In this document: piece after piece, positions 44,801 through 56,525 of the stretch
How positions within the stretch are numbered: the first letter of the stretch is position 1
Layout of the letters: every line of letters begins with the position of its first letter
NCBI GenBank assembly: GCA_016271365.2
Contig: CM057453.1
Location: 499,881,001-499,945,000, forward strand
Source: Neoceratodus forsteri
Taxonomy: Eukaryota; Chordata; Ceratodontiformes; Ceratodontidae
DNA: 64,000 nt
Direction of reading: 5' to 3'
The notes under the pieces: generated by a model
Seen by the model: the letters and a program-made list of their open reading frames with translations, nothing else
The model's database searches: none
What the model was told of the DNA's origin: nothing
Program-made: the position numbers and the translations under genes

Positions 44801-45015
44801 GAACAGCCTTCCTGAGGAAGTTGTGGGGTCTAAAACTGTGGGAGAATTCAAGAATGCATGGGACAGACATAAGGCAATTCTTGTGGGGGGCAGGAAGATA
44901 AAGGCTGTTGGTTAACTAGGATCTGCGGCCTATCCTGTAGGTAGGGAAATGGGCAGACTAGATGGGCCTAGCGGTCCTTATCTGCCGTCAAAGTCTATGT
45001 TTCTATGTTTCTATG
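41900..45015 (+). mobile_element. CR1-like LINE, 3.1 kb
   Basis: Plus-strand CR1 with endonuclease, RT and a 3' tail ending in 'tctatgtttctatgtttcta', the short tandem terminus typical of CR1. The immediately preceding conserved 3' block has 'ggtccttatctgccgtc'. Likely 5' truncated near 41880-41900, right after the L2 LINE. Confidence 0.85.
42190..44900 (+). pseudogene. CR1 endonuclease-RT polyprotein remnants
   Basis: The endonuclease reads ELVALMEEDAWISLAVTETW and ILLMGDLNMPDVNWS in broken frames (42210-42610). A Lys-rich linker is at 42798-43175 and AMGPDGIHPRILKDL at about 43458. The best RT stretch at 43828-44319 has YLDFSKAFDTVPHKRL, TSGVPQGSVLGPVLFNVFIS, CLFADDTKI (catalytic FADD intact) and WQLGFNAKKCKIMHLG. 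The C-terminal block with the FKYLKGINKVQEG-like repeat ends near 44900. Confidence 0.85.
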
Positions 45016-45019
45016 AGAT

Positions 45020-45190
45020 GTGCATATCTTGATGTGAAGGTATGCATCCTGCAGGTCCAGGGCACAGATCCAGTCGCCCCTGATGTAACGGGGAGAGAAG
45101 GCCTTGCAGAGTGACCATTCTGAATTTCTTGTACTGAATGGAGAGCTGAGGTCCAGGACTGGCCTGAGGATTCCCTTGCACTTGAGAACT
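45020..45190 (-). pseudogene. DIRS reverse transcriptase fragment
   Basis: FLVLKCKGILRPVLDLSSPF and DWICALDLQDAYLHIKI are DIRS RT fingers/palm blocks. It is wedged between a CR1 3' end (left) and a minus CR1 fragment (right). There is no matching gag or ITR. Confidence 0.75.
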
Positions 45191-45890
45191 AGAAACACAG
45201 AAATTGCTGGCAGATAAGGACCATGTGATCCATCCAGTCTGTCTGTGGTTTCCTATCCCCCTACTTAGCTTTTGCCATACTACTTGACTGCTCGAGTATC
45301 CCACAATGTCTGTCCCATGCTCTCTTGAATTCACTCACTGGCTTTGCCCCCACCATCTCATTAGGCAGGCAATTCCAAGGTTTGACCACATGCTCCGTGA
45401 AGAAGAACTTCCTCATGCTGGTCTTGAACCTCCCTTCTTTAAGGCGAAGGTCATGCCCAATTGTCCTGGGATAATCATTCACCTGAAAGTGGTTTTGCAC
45501 TTGCACCTTGTTTTTTCTCTTCAGGTATTTAAATGTCTCTATCATGTCACCCCAATTCTTGTGCTGCTCTAGGGAGTATAAGTTGAGTTCACTTAGTCTT
45601 GCCTTGTACGGTTTTTGAAGTAAGCTCTGCACCATTTTTGTCGCTCTTCTCTGTACTGTCTCCAGCCTATCTATGTCTCTCTTGAGCTGTAGCCTCCAGA
45701 ACAGGACACAATAAACAGAAGCACCCAAAATTCGATTGTAGGCAATGCACAAAGAATGCTCAAGTGAAGTAAAGACAAAAAAAAGAACTGATTCTTGTAG
45801 AACCTTTTCCAGGCTCTGCAAGGGGAGGTAGGGTGGGTTTGTTAAACAAAGTGAGGGATCCACTGGAAGAAACAACATTACTATGGCAAG
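45190..45890 (-). mobile_element. CR1 fragment, 3' part
   Basis: The minus-strand frame (45261-45878) reads RDIDRLETVQRRATKMVQSL, LSELNLYSLEQHKNWGDMIE and FKYLKRKNKVQVQNHF, then FFTEHVVKPWNCLPNEMV, the standard CR1 RT C-terminus. The 3' end lies at about 45190 with the 'tccttatctgcc' block inverted. It is 5' truncated. Confidence 0.85.
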
Positions 45891-45928
45891 AATTTTTTTC
45901 TTTAAACCCCAGAAATCCCTCCTTATGC

Positions 45929-46985
45929 TTACTTGTGCAGACTACAAAGCAGTACCTTGAGAGTCTGGGTACAGAACCTATTAAGGGAAAAAGTTCTGCA
46001 AAATGGTAGTGCCAAATCTAGCATCCCTTCTGGACTGTACATCCAGACAATAGTGCCTTGTGAAGGTGTGTACTGTTTTCCAGGTACTGTAGCTGCTTTA
46101 CAAATTCCCAGCAAGGGGATATCCCTTGCACTGCCACAGAAGAAGAAGTGCCATGCATGGAATGTGTTCTGATGCCTTGTGGTGGTAGCCTGCAACCTTT
46201 AATGTAACAAAATTGGATGCAGGAGACTGTCCAGTGAGCACCTGTACACTTGGAAGCTGGCTTAACGTTGATCGCTTCACCATATGTGACAAACAACTGT
46301 GAATGGGAGGACCTGGCTTCTTTAGTGCAGTCCTGGTATTAACTGTGCACCCTCTTGACATCCAGACTGTGAAGCCTCTGCTCTCCAGAGCTGGATTTTG
46401 CTGTAAGGAATGCTGGAAGGGTAATAGACTGGTTCAGGTGAAATTCGGACAGCACTTCAGGGAAGAATTTTCTGTTTGTCCTTAGGACTACCATGTCCCT
46501 GAGGGAGATGGGAGATGATGTCACTTGGATCTATGCAGAGAACCTGCAGCTCACACACCCTTCTGGCAGAAGTCATGGCCACAAGGAAGACTGTTTTTCA
46601 AGTGACATACGTTAAAGCTGCAGTAGCCATGGGCTTGAAAGGAGGGTTCATGAGTTCAGCAATGCAGAGTTCTAAATCCCATGGAGGGAGTGGGTCCCTG
46701 ACAAGGTGGCAAGGGCTGCAGGTGCAGAAGCCCTTTAAAGAACTTTTTTGAAGCTGTGGTATGAAACCACTGTTTTCTCTTTATCTGCTGAAACATAAGC
46801 TCACGCTGCTGCCAGATACACTTTAAGAGTTGAGGGCATGAAGCCCAGGGCCTGGAGGTGGACTAGATAGTCCAAGACTGTGGGCAGATCTGCTTGCAAA
46901 GGACTGAGCTGCTTAGGAGCACACCACAGGGAGAACCTTTTCCACTTGGAAGCATACGTTTTTCTTGTTGCTGGTTTCCTATTAC
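45929..46985 (-). pseudogene. DIRS tyrosine recombinase fragment
   Basis: A worn YR from a further DIRS copy. The C-terminal part (46018-46296) has HWTVSCIQFCYIKGCRLPPQ and THSMHG in place of the HxxRG box, so the second catalytic Arg is lost. Sequence to 46985 matches the N-terminal YR parts of other copies ('aggaagactgttttt', 'gaaccttttccacttgg'). The order relative to the RT fragment at 45100 is wrong for one minus element, so they are separate remnants. Confidence 0.7.
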
Positions 46986-46989
46986 TGAA

Positions 46990-48028
46990 AAAAGAAAGTA
47001 CGTGGATACATAAGCTTAACAGTGTGAAACCATCAGGTCTTAATTAAAGATGGGATTTGAAACCATTTCTTAAAAAATGAGACTAAATGTGGATTGGACA
47101 AAAATGGAATAACAAAGGTTTTGATGTAATTAGGATGATGTTTTTTGGATTCCCTGCCTTACAAATATTTCTCTTTGCTCTCTTTTTCCTTTAGGGCATC
47201 CAGGCTTACCAGTAACCATGGACATGCAGATCACCACTCTGTTTAGAATTTTAATCAATTGATTCAAAATTCACCTAAAGTCCAGGAACTGGTTTATTTA
47301 CTTCTTGTAGTAGTATATATGATTCATGAGACATAAATTAATGTTGACTTCAAAGAGCGCCACTGGCAGCAACTTACATGTTCCATATTTTGAACTACAA
47401 GAGATGGGTTGTCCTAGGTATCTTCACATATTTGTTTTTAAGAAATAACATGTTTTAAGTGCAATTTTGTTACAAATTAGATGGGTCTAAAATATGAATA
47501 TTTTCTGTAAGGTGATTTTGATTATGTGATTAAATATAGATTTTGTAACATGTGTTTCCCATTCCCTCCCCCCCAACCTTTTCCATTCTATTATTCCTCA
47601 CTCTTTTCCTTTAAGCACTAGGTAATTATGTGATTGACTGACATGAACATATATGAGCTGTTGTATTTAATCAACTTAGCACACACTTGAGACACTGAGG
47701 AAGACTTGTGAGGAGTTGAAGCGCTGGGTGGTCACAGGAGGCACAGTTGTGTTTAGTCTTCAATAAATTTATTTGTTGTACATTTTGTTACTTCTGTCTT
47801 ATTGCAGCTTTACTGAAGCACTCGAGTGACACCATACTTTAGTCTGTTTGCTTTAGTCTATGAACAAGCTGGCTGCTCGTTTTGGTGAGCACCGAGCACA
47901 TTGGATTGGTAGCAGCTGCCTTTTGGATTTTTTTGCTGTTTGAATCCTGAGAACTTGCAAAGCCTCTTCAGAAAGTTTAAAGTCAGAGAATTCTAACTCT
48001 TGAAGAACCATGCCTTGAGGGGCAGAAT
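46990..48028 (+). mobile_element. Penelope-like terminal remnant and unassigned sequence
   Basis: AT-rich non-coding sequence. Near 47692 CTGAGGAAGACTTGTG and GTTGAAGCG resemble the Penelope terminal block, followed by an AATAAA signal at about 47761. Bases 47830-48028 have no assignment. Confidence 0.4.
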
Positions 48029-48071
48029 AGTACAGTTTCGTAAGAACTTACTATAACAGTAGATCTTTGAG

Positions 48072-48236
48072 AGGAGCTCTTTATTTATTTTTATTTATTT
48101 TTTTGTTGACTGGGTAACTGCAATTGACAAATTCTGCCTATTTTCAGGCACGACCCGGGGGAGGGGGATACAGATGAATGCCAACTGACCTTGAACCAGA
48201 TTAAGCTGTTGGTGGTATTTTAGTGAATGGGGGAAA
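48072..48236. repeat. Truncated copy of the 49.8-kb inverted-repeat element
   Basis: From the T-rich start to TTGGTGGTATTTTAGTGAA this is a close match to 49806-49965. The right half is missing and L1-Tx-like sequence follows. It may belong to the 5' region of the LINE. Confidence 0.6.
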
Positions 48237-48301
48237 TCTGGCCAGGGCACCGGGGAAATTCCCCTACTCTTTTCACAGGGGGCATTGTCTCAGAGGTGTA
48301 C

Positions 48302-49710
48302 ACGTCACTGGTGATGGAGTTAGAGTTGGAGGAAGGTGTGTGCTGTAAGGTCTCCTCGGTGGGCGAGGAAAACGCTGACAGTGATGAGCGGCTGCAATTT
48401 ACGGAAAGTAATACTGCCTGTGAAGGATTGAAACATATCAAAACAGAAGGTGAGAGAAATTTAAGACCATCTTTTGAACAAAAAATCCAATCGGCAAGAG
48501 AAGAATACGAGTCGGCTTCCCAGTTATTAAATGATGAGAAAAAAAGAAAACAGCTTCAGGGTTTTTCACCTTCCCCTGAGAGTACAGCACCTAAAGCTTT
48601 CATGGCTGAACAGCGGGGAGTCGCACAGAAAGGCTCGATGAATGCAGTTCCGGGAAGTAAAGATTGGTCTGCAGATGAGGCACTAGTACAGGCAGGCTGG
48701 AAACGCAAAGCGGATGGCTCTTGGGAAGCAAATACGGATTTTCAAACACCGGTTGCAAACGCGTCAGTTTCCCGCGACGAAGCAGAACATGGTACAGCTA
48801 TTTTAGAGTCGCAACAAGATATTTCTTCTATCTCGGGTGAGACTGCTGCTGGTGAGCTTTTTGCTCTTGACTTACATGAAGGTTCTCCCTCATATTCCCC
48901 CCTTATTAGGCCTCCCAAGTGTTGATACTGAGAGTGGTCATGGGGTTGGGGGGGGGAGCACAGTTTCAAGAGACCCCTTTTGCTAAAGATTCAACTGCTA
49001 CTTCAAAAAAAAACATATGCTGAACTTTTTCACAAGCCTGTGGAAATGGCAAAGAGGCGTAATGCAATAAGGCTCAGATATTTGGGCGGCATGGAGGAAC
49101 TACCTGATCGATTCTATGTAGGCCGTATTTTACTGAAACAAACCCTGGGTTTTTCTCCTACAAAGGTGTATGCTTTGATATATGCCCCTGGGGAACACAT
49201 ATTCTGCGTTAGTTTTAGAACTCCTGTTTTACTAGAACGGTTTTGGACTAAATATTCAGTATGAAAGACCAATCCTTTCTGGGTACATTTTCAAGTGATC
49301 CCTCTCACAAAACAATCATTTAGAATTATTACTGGTTTATTTAGGAACAAGGGTGTCAATATTACTGATATTCTACATTGGTTAAACAAAAAATGTGAAG
49401 TGCAAGGAGTTCCTGAACCCATTTTAGGCTCTGAAGGTTTTGGAATGGTGGGTGGCATCTTAACGTGAAATTATTTCAGCTTAACAATGACTTTCAGCAT
49501 CTCCCAAATTGTTTTTTTTTTAGGAAGAGACAAAGGGTTTATTTTTTATTCAGGACAACCCAGACACTGTCATAAGTGTGGTTCATTATGGCGTAGAAGC
49601 ACTCACTGTGATGTCATTAAGTGTTTTCGTTGTGGAGAGCTAGGTCACGCAGGTCTAGACTGTGACAATGCTCCTAACTGTAGCTTTTGCGAAGAACCTG
49701 GTCACTGATG
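48302..49710 (+). pseudogene. L1-Tx-like ORF1 protein, N-terminal and zinc-knuckle parts
   Basis: An acidic N-terminal region (48302-48925) with SADEALVQAGWKRKADGSWE, then an RRM-like part at 48980-49264 (RNAIRLRYLGGMEELPDRFY). At 49545-49708 is a run of Cys/His knuckles: CHKCGSLWRRSTHC, CFRCGELGHAGLDC, CSFCEEPGH. Such ORF1 proteins bind LINE RNA. A stop near 49705 and frameshifts near 48930 and 49470 break it. More ORF1 C-terminal sequence follows at 50120-50705. Confidence 0.72.
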
Positions 49711-49805
49711 TTCAACGTTGTTTAATGCTTACTCATTATGTATTCTATCATCTCCTGTCTTACATTATGATCACTATATTGCCTGGTTGTTTTGTTGACT
49801 CAATG

Positions 49806-50113
49806 TACTATTTATTTATTTTTATTTAGTTTTTGATGACCAGGTGAGTGCACTAGACAAATCCTGCCTATTTTCAGGCACGACCCAGGGGAGGGGGGGG
49901 ATACAGATGAATGCCAACTGACCTTGAACCAGATTAAGCTGTTGGTGGTATTTTTTTAGTGAAGCCACAATATGTATATGTACTTGTTTACCTGTTATGC
50001 TGTATTGATGCATCCTTTAATACCTGTTGTACTCTCCCGGGTCGTTCCTGAAAACAGGCATACAACTTGCCTAGCGTGCCGACCCGGTTAACAAAAGCTA
50101 AATAAACACGTTC
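49806..50113. mobile_element. Inverted-repeat (MITE-like) element
   Basis: About 75-bp ends are inverted copies: TTTATTTAG with TATTTTCAGGCACGACCC at the left, and GGGTCGTTCCTGAAAACAGG with CTAAATAAA at the right. The centre is unique non-coding DNA (with GAATGCCAACTGACCTTG). No clean target duplication could be fixed because the left edge is low-complexity. Confidence 0.6.
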
Positions 50114-50725
50114 ACAGATTGTCCATTAGCATCTAATAATACGGAAGAAGCAGATTTTGCAATGCAAGATTTTTACATTCAAACTGCTTCTTCAGGATTA
50201 GGCCCGGTTGATCCGAGACCTCCTAGAAAGTCACGACCTGAGTCTATAGCTATTATTTCAGAGCCTATTGTGGCCACACAGGAAAGACCAGTAGTAGTTA
50301 CACCAAGAGTCCAACAGGTAGTACCTGCGACTGGTGATTCCTCGCCCCAGATCAGTGAAGGTTCCGTACATTCAAAAACACATTCTCACAGGGTTGGATC
50401 TATGGCACCCCCTTTGATGACACTCACAGTGGTCAGAGTATGGTGGCAATCGAAATAGGGGACACAGTAGCAGCAACGGTCCCTTGTCCAGCTATTCACT
50501 TAGCAAATAAATTTGAAGGCCTCCCGCTTGAAGAGACTATGGAAGAAGTAGACTCTGATACTGCTTCCAGAACCTCATCCCTAAGGGACCCATCCTCAGA
50601 TGTGGAACATGGTCCCAAGTCTGGTAGTTTATCCAAATCTAAAAAGAAATTACAGGGCCATAGAGTGGGAATAAGGAAAAGCACTCGAAAAACACATCCC
50701 CCGTAAATTTTGTTATGACTGCCTT

Positions 50726-53700
50726 TGATGTCATGCGATTTAAACATCGCCTCCTTAAATGTAAATAGCATTAGATCACATAAAAAGAGGCTGGCAACTT
50801 TTGACCTATTTACTGAATCTGATTTAGAAGTGTTTTTTTTTTTCAGGATACAAGATTGTATTTGATACAAGACTTTGATACTGCTTCTAATGATTGGATT
50901 AATGGAAAATGTTATTGGTCTGGGGTAGGGGATGTGCTATCTTCAGGTGTGGGAATTTGTTTTTTTAACCATAATACTGATGTGACAAATATGGTTGATA
51001 TCGAACCAGGACGTGTACTCTTATTAGATGTTACTATTCAAAACTTTGATTTTCGTTTGATTAATATTTATGGACCCCAAGTTAAAACTGCTAGAATACC
51101 CTTATTGCACAAAAAAAAACCTTATCTTTTTACTAGGAAAAATTTGCTATTTGGTAGGGATTTTAATATTAATAGAACCCTTCAAGACAGGGGTGCTTTA
51201 TGCACTAAATTATATTGTGACACACATTATTTAAATGATTTATTGAAACTAACTGGTTTAAAAGATGGATTTTCTGATTTTGGTAGCATACCATCCTGTA
51301 CATACTTTTCAGGCAAGAGAAAAACTAGAATTGATTATTGGTTTTTATCACCAAATTTGAATGTCCAGTCCCCTAAAATTATCCCTGTAGCAACTTCAGA
51401 TCATGTACTATTGCAATTAACCCTATCTGATTTTCCTGCTACTTCCAATGTCCCTGGATATTGGAAAAAGAATATTTCCCTATTGGACATACCAGAGGTG
51501 AGACAGGGTTCACCTCTTTACTATTAGCAAGAAAGTCAGTTTATTTTTTCTACGATTCTCCCCAGCAGTGGTGGAACGATACAAAAATTGATATTAAATC
51601 ATATTTTCAACAAACTGGAAGAATCCTAGGTAGAGCAAAACAAAATGAATATGGTTTACTACGAACCAAATTACATAATCTTTATTTAAAACTTTCTATG
51701 GGAGACTTTGTAGCTCCTACCCTTACTTCTGATTTAAAAGATAACATGACACAAGCCCAATATGACAGAAGGAAAATGCTTGATATTGAACAAAGATTTG
51801 GTACGACTGGAACTCAAGGGGCTTGTAATCCCCTTGAGAATTGCTCTGCTCGATGTAAAAAGAAAGATATTAAAGCTTTGGAAACATCTTCAGGTGACCT
51901 TGTTACGTCACAAACAGACATATTGGCACAGATATTCAAAAGGGTTGAGCATGGCGCAACAGCGTTGTGCCATGCACAACCCACTGATGCGCCCTGGTGC
52001 AATATTTAAAAGGAGAAAAGTCGCCTGCACAAATCCCAATCGCCAGAAGCGCATCAGTAGTATGCAGGCACAAGTGGGGGCGGTCATGCATAAACTACAC
52101 AGCCTGATATTCAGCCCGGGCATGTAGAGTTATGCAGGCACAACCCCTACCTCGCGCCTGCACAAAGTTACGCTGAAAAAAAGAACAAGTTGAGGGCCAC
52201 CACAGGTGAGCTGCCGCATTGCAGGTGCAACACAGCAGCTGCCACCTGTGGGCCTGGCGACTGTTCCGCCCACCTGGCGGCACCCCCATGCCCCGATCGT
52301 GGGCTGAAGTACAACCCCATTAGCCCGATCGCTGGCATAATAGTAGTCCCCCATTAGCCTGATCACGGGCATAATAGTAGTCTCCCCTCCCATTAGCCCA
52401 ATAGCAGGCATAACTGAAACTATCCTCCCCGGTGGCCCGATCAAGGCATAATCGAAACTGTCCTCCACCCCGAGTAGCTGATCGCGGGCATAACTGAAAC
52501 TGTCCCTCCCCCAGCAGCGCGCAAGCCCGCCCCAAAGTCCAATATCCCTGAGTGGTCCAGTGGACCACGAGAAGCCCGATCACGGGCGGCATCCGCTCTG
52601 ACGTCAGAATCTCTGGTGATCCTAGTGGCCCTCAACCCACCCACCCACGGGACCCCACCACCTGCTCCCGCCCGTCAGCTCGGTAGCACCACCACGCCTG
52701 TCGCCCGATTAGCTCGGCACAGACGCCCATTGAAACGAGCATGAGCCAACGGGCGCAGCAGTCAGACAGTCAGTCCAGATATGTGAACCAAGTCATTCAT
52801 TCACATATTCGACTGATCTAGATGGTATGGCTGCACGCCCATTGGCTCATGCCTGAACCACTGGGCATGCAGCCCTACCGAGCTGTCAGTCGGCAGGCGG
52901 CGGGCGGTGGGGTGCTACCGCCGCTGGCTGACGGGGAGGGGGGTGGGGCTCTGTGGGTGGGTGGTGGGGCCACTAGATCACCAGGGATTTTACATGGGGT
53001 GTGTGGATGCCGCCTGCGATCGGGCTGCAGTCCACTGGACTACCAGGGTTACTGGACTTTGAGGGGCAGGTCTGATGCCCGCGATTGGGCTACTGGGGGG
53101 GGAAACAGTTTCAGTTATGCCCGCAATCAGGCTACTCGGGTAGGGAGACAGTTTCAGTTATGCCCGCGATCGGGCTACCGCGGGGGACTACTTATTATGC
53201 CCGCAATCGGGCTAATGGGGAGGGAGACTACTATTATGCCCGCGATAAGGCTAATGGGGGAGTTTACTATTATTCCCATGATCGGCTGTAGGCATCGGTC
53301 CTCGACGGTGCTGCCTGGCAGGCCAAGTCGCAGTCGGGATCGGCGCACCTGCATGCTAATGGTATGTAAATGGGGTCGTAATTAGATGCAAATGGCCCCT
53401 CCACCTTGCATAAATTATGGCCCCATTTGCATGTCACCCTTGAATATCGCGAGGTGCTGTGCATGGCGCAATGGAACTTGCGCCGCATCTCAATGCTCCA
53501 CTCTGACCACTTGCTTGGCGCTGCGCGCAGTTCCATCATAGTGGTGATACAAAGGCATTCAGCAGTTGCGCCATAGTGCAACTCCGCTGAATAGCCCTGG
53601 CCACACCCCTGTGCACTATATTGAGCGGCGCAGAGGCTTGCACCACAAAATGGCACAGTTTGACTATCTGGGCCATTATCTGAATTAGATTCATATCTAA

Positions 53701-55835
53701 GTCATCTCTTTAAGGCTGATTCCAAATTAACTACAGAAGGTTTAAAGAGTTGGTTAAGTTCTTGCACTCTGCCACGTATACCTATTTGATACCTTCTTTG
53801 AACAAGACTATTGCCTCACAAGAATTGGAAGCTGTGTTGCTTGGATTACCTAAAAATAAATCACCTGGGTATGGTTTGACTAATGAAGTATATCCAATAA
53901 TTTATAATGTTTTGGGAGAGGAACTCTTGCAATTTCAGAAAGGGCTGGTGATTTGTTCACATAAAGCAGGAAGTAAAGACCACCTCAGGAACTGGAGACC
54001 TATTACATTGTTAAATTCAGATAGTAAAATCTTATCTAAAATATTGAGTAATAGGTTGTCACTGATATTACCTTTTATTATTAGTTCTTCCCAATTCTGC
54101 TCTGTGCCAGGGAGAAACATTTCTGATGCTCTCAATATTATTAAAGAGATGATGGAATGTAGTAGTTCTGGAGAACTTAGTATTTTTTTGTTTAGTTTGG
54201 ACCAATTAAAGGCTTTCGACAGAGTTTCGTACAGTTATATCTGGTTGTGTTTGGCAAAATATGGTATCCCTTCCCAGTTTATTAAATGGCTTTGCAATTA
54301 TTATAATACCACAGAAGTGGCACCTTATGTGAATGGTTGGATTGGTAAATTTAGGAGACATACCAGGGGAGTTAAACAAGGTTGTCCTTTGAGTCCTCTT
54401 TTACATATTTTAACTTTAGAACCATATTTGGCTCGTATTAATGCTGACATAAACATTAGAGGCCTATCCTTGAATAATGACATGGAAGAACTAAAAATTG
54501 TGGCATATGCTGATGATATTTGTATTTTTCTAGCAGATTTGCAGTCATGTAATGCTACTGGTGCAGTAACATTAAGTGTTATGGTGTATACAGGAGCAAA
54601 GATTAAGCAACATAAAAGTAAGTGTTTTATTTTAGGGGGGAGATGTCTAAATATACCTCTGTCATGGGCAATCAGGTACAAACATCCACTGCAAAAATCT
54701 TGGGAATTTTTTTGGAGCTGATAAAATAGCAGAATTTAATTGGAATATCTTGATCAAACTAGCACAAAATAGAGTTATGATGTGGAATCAATGGAGAATG
54801 TCGAAACTTAAGAGAGTTTATATGGTAAAAACATTTTTGTTAAACAGCTTTTTGAATTTAGCTGCAATATATCCACTTCCAAAACATATGGCTACATTAA
54901 TTTTTAGTCTTTTTTTAGTGCAGTTTAGAATCCAGTAGAAAGGGGTGTCTTATATCTTCAAAAGGAACAAGGGGGTTACAAATGGTAAATCATGTCTTAT
55001 TTTTCTTCTCTAAATTTTTGTATTCTAACTTAAAACCCTTAATTTGTAACATTCCTAATATATGGTCCCCATGGGTACAAAACTATATCTCACCATGGTT
55101 ACAAGAATGGCCTTTAGATAATCCAATTATGAGACAAAAACATATCCAGGCTTTACCGTCTCATTTTTTTGAATGTTTCAAAAAACTAAAGTTGTGGAAA
55201 ATTACAAAACCTGATATTCTCCATTCTACTAGAAAGGAATTTTATTTTTGTTTTCAAACTCGTTTCTTTTTTCAAAAACCTCTTTTTTATTATAGATCTC
55301 CCTCAGATAAGACTTTATAAAAGAGATGTTGCTTCATTCTCATATGCCAGGTTATATGTGGGATGTCACATGGCTAGGTGTACATAACAAATTAAATGTT
55401 AAAGGCAATCTATACCATAAAAGGATGGAGGAAAGAGTCTGTCCCAGGATTCTTCTATGCAATACAGTTATAGAAACAATGGAACATTTGTTTTTTTCTT
55501 GCCCATATATGAAACAATTCTGGGATTTATGGACTTCATATTGGCCCACTTCTCCCCTTAAACAATTTAATACAGATATTTTGTTGCTTGGCATTCTTCC
55601 CACACAATGGTATCAATATGATAAACATATTGTACATGGAATATTAGGGTGTATCAAATATATATGGCATATTAGATGCCAATGGTCATTACAACAACAT
55701 TTTGTTACACAACATCAGTTATTTTGTATGATCAAAGATGCAATTCTTGGAATCCGTCTTAAGGACAAACAGCAATTATCAACTGAGCTTTATGGAAAAA
55801 AATGGAAATTGTTTTATTGGTTAGATACAGGTTAA
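50726..55835 (+). pseudogene. L1-Tx-like ORF2 (endonuclease and RT), interrupted
   Basis: The endonuclease at 50750-51500 has DFDTASNDWINGKCYWSG, INIYGPQVKTARIPLL, RDFNINRTLQDRG and TRIDYWFLSPNL with SDHVLLQLTL, the usual AP-endonuclease order. RT at 53750-54721 has LPKNKSPGYGLTNEVYPIIY, RNWRPITLLNSDSKILS, RHTRGVKQGCPLSPLL and the catalytic AYADDICIF, intact. The C-terminal part at 54982-55835 has IETMEHLFFSCPYMKQFW, the Cys/His-type end block. ORF2 performs target-primed reverse transcription. Frameshifts and the 1.7-kb insertion inactivate it. Confidence 0.82.
51945..53660. mobile_element. Large palindromic insertion (arms about 550 bp)
   Basis: GC-rich DNA inside ORF2. Arms of roughly 550 bp at 52240-52790 and 52800-53350 are inverted copies around a centre near 52795. 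Each arm holds five or six tandem units of about 40 bp built on TATGCCCGCGATCGGGCTA, itself partly self-complementary. The outer 300 bp on each side (51945-52240, 53350-53660) share GGCGCAA motifs but do not align end to end. No coding sequence or known family. Confidence 0.65.
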
Positions 55836-55840
55836 CAAAA

Positions 55841-56346
55841 TTCCCCTAATCTACTACTAGGGATGAGAAAGGGATATGTACAAATATGAATTATTGAGGT
55901 TTGAAATTTACATATGCTGTCCTCATTTTTTTGTTAATGCTGTCTTTCATCGTGATTTAAGTATGCAGTATTACAATTTGGTATATTTTGTTTTTAGTTT
56001 TAAAATATTTCCCCTACCCTCGTTAGTGGGAATAGGATGAGGATAAATATGGATCAGTTATGTTTGAAATTCATGTATACTGTAATTCTCATTTTATGTT
56101 TTTGATTTCCTTTTTATTACGATTTGGTATGAAATAATACAATTTTGTATAATTTGTTTTACGTTTTGAATGGAAAGTTCCCCTATTTTTTTTAGTGGGG
56201 CTTGAAAGGGGGTTATGTACATATACACATTATTTTTGTTTAACGTTTATGTATGTTGCACTAATTTTTTTGTTTTCCTTGCATATGATTTTGTATGATG
56301 TAATACAATTTTTGTATGTTCTGTTTCAAGTTTTGAATAAAAAAAA
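55841..56346 (+). repeat. Three 169-bp tandem units in the LINE 3' region
   Basis: TTCCCCTA-type starts at 55841, 56009 and 56178, with the next unit start at 56347, give periods of 168, 169 and 169. Each unit ends 'gtatattttgtttttagttttgaa'. A similar 'attcccctactcttttc' also occurs at 48258-48274 near the LINE 5' side. Confidence 0.75.
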
Positions 56347-56525
56347 TTCCCTACTCTTTTCGAGAAGTGCCATGGGATCTTTAACATCCACCTGAACTAC
56401 CACCAGAACAGGCAGATGGGACCTCGGTTTAACGTCTCATCCGAAAGATGGCACCTCAGGAGTGCAGCACCCCCCCTCATGCTGTATTACAGTGTCAGTA
56501 TTGGGATTTAACCCAAGTACCTGGA
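56347..56525 (+). repeat. Short repeat with the 'taacgtctcatccgaaag' block
   Basis: The stretch with GACCTCGGTTTAACGTCTCA and TCCGAAAGATGGCACC resembles a dispersed vertebrate repeat of this pattern that I recall but cannot name. It joins the LINE 3' units to the DIRS ITR at 56526. Confidence 0.45.

Larger units (their letters stand above)
48237..56346 (+). mobile_element. L1-Tx-like LINE, interrupted twice
   Basis: Plus-strand LINE with ORF1 (three CCHC knuckles), ORF2 (AP endonuclease, RT) and a 3' region of tandem units. It is interrupted by an inverted-repeat element at 49806-50113 in ORF1 and by a large palindromic insertion at about 51945-53660 in ORF2. The ORF1-knuckle and ORF2 layout fits the Tx1 branch of L1. 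Confidence 0.78.

Noticed and set aside
45020..46985. A single DIRS element spanning RT and YR fragments
   Set aside because: For a minus-strand element YR should lie left of RT; here it lies right, so they are different remnants.
48227..48925. A 232-codon plus-strand frame taken as a possible host gene
   Set aside because: It lies directly before RRM-like and zinc-knuckle sequence of an L1-Tx-like ORF1, so it is LINE ORF1.
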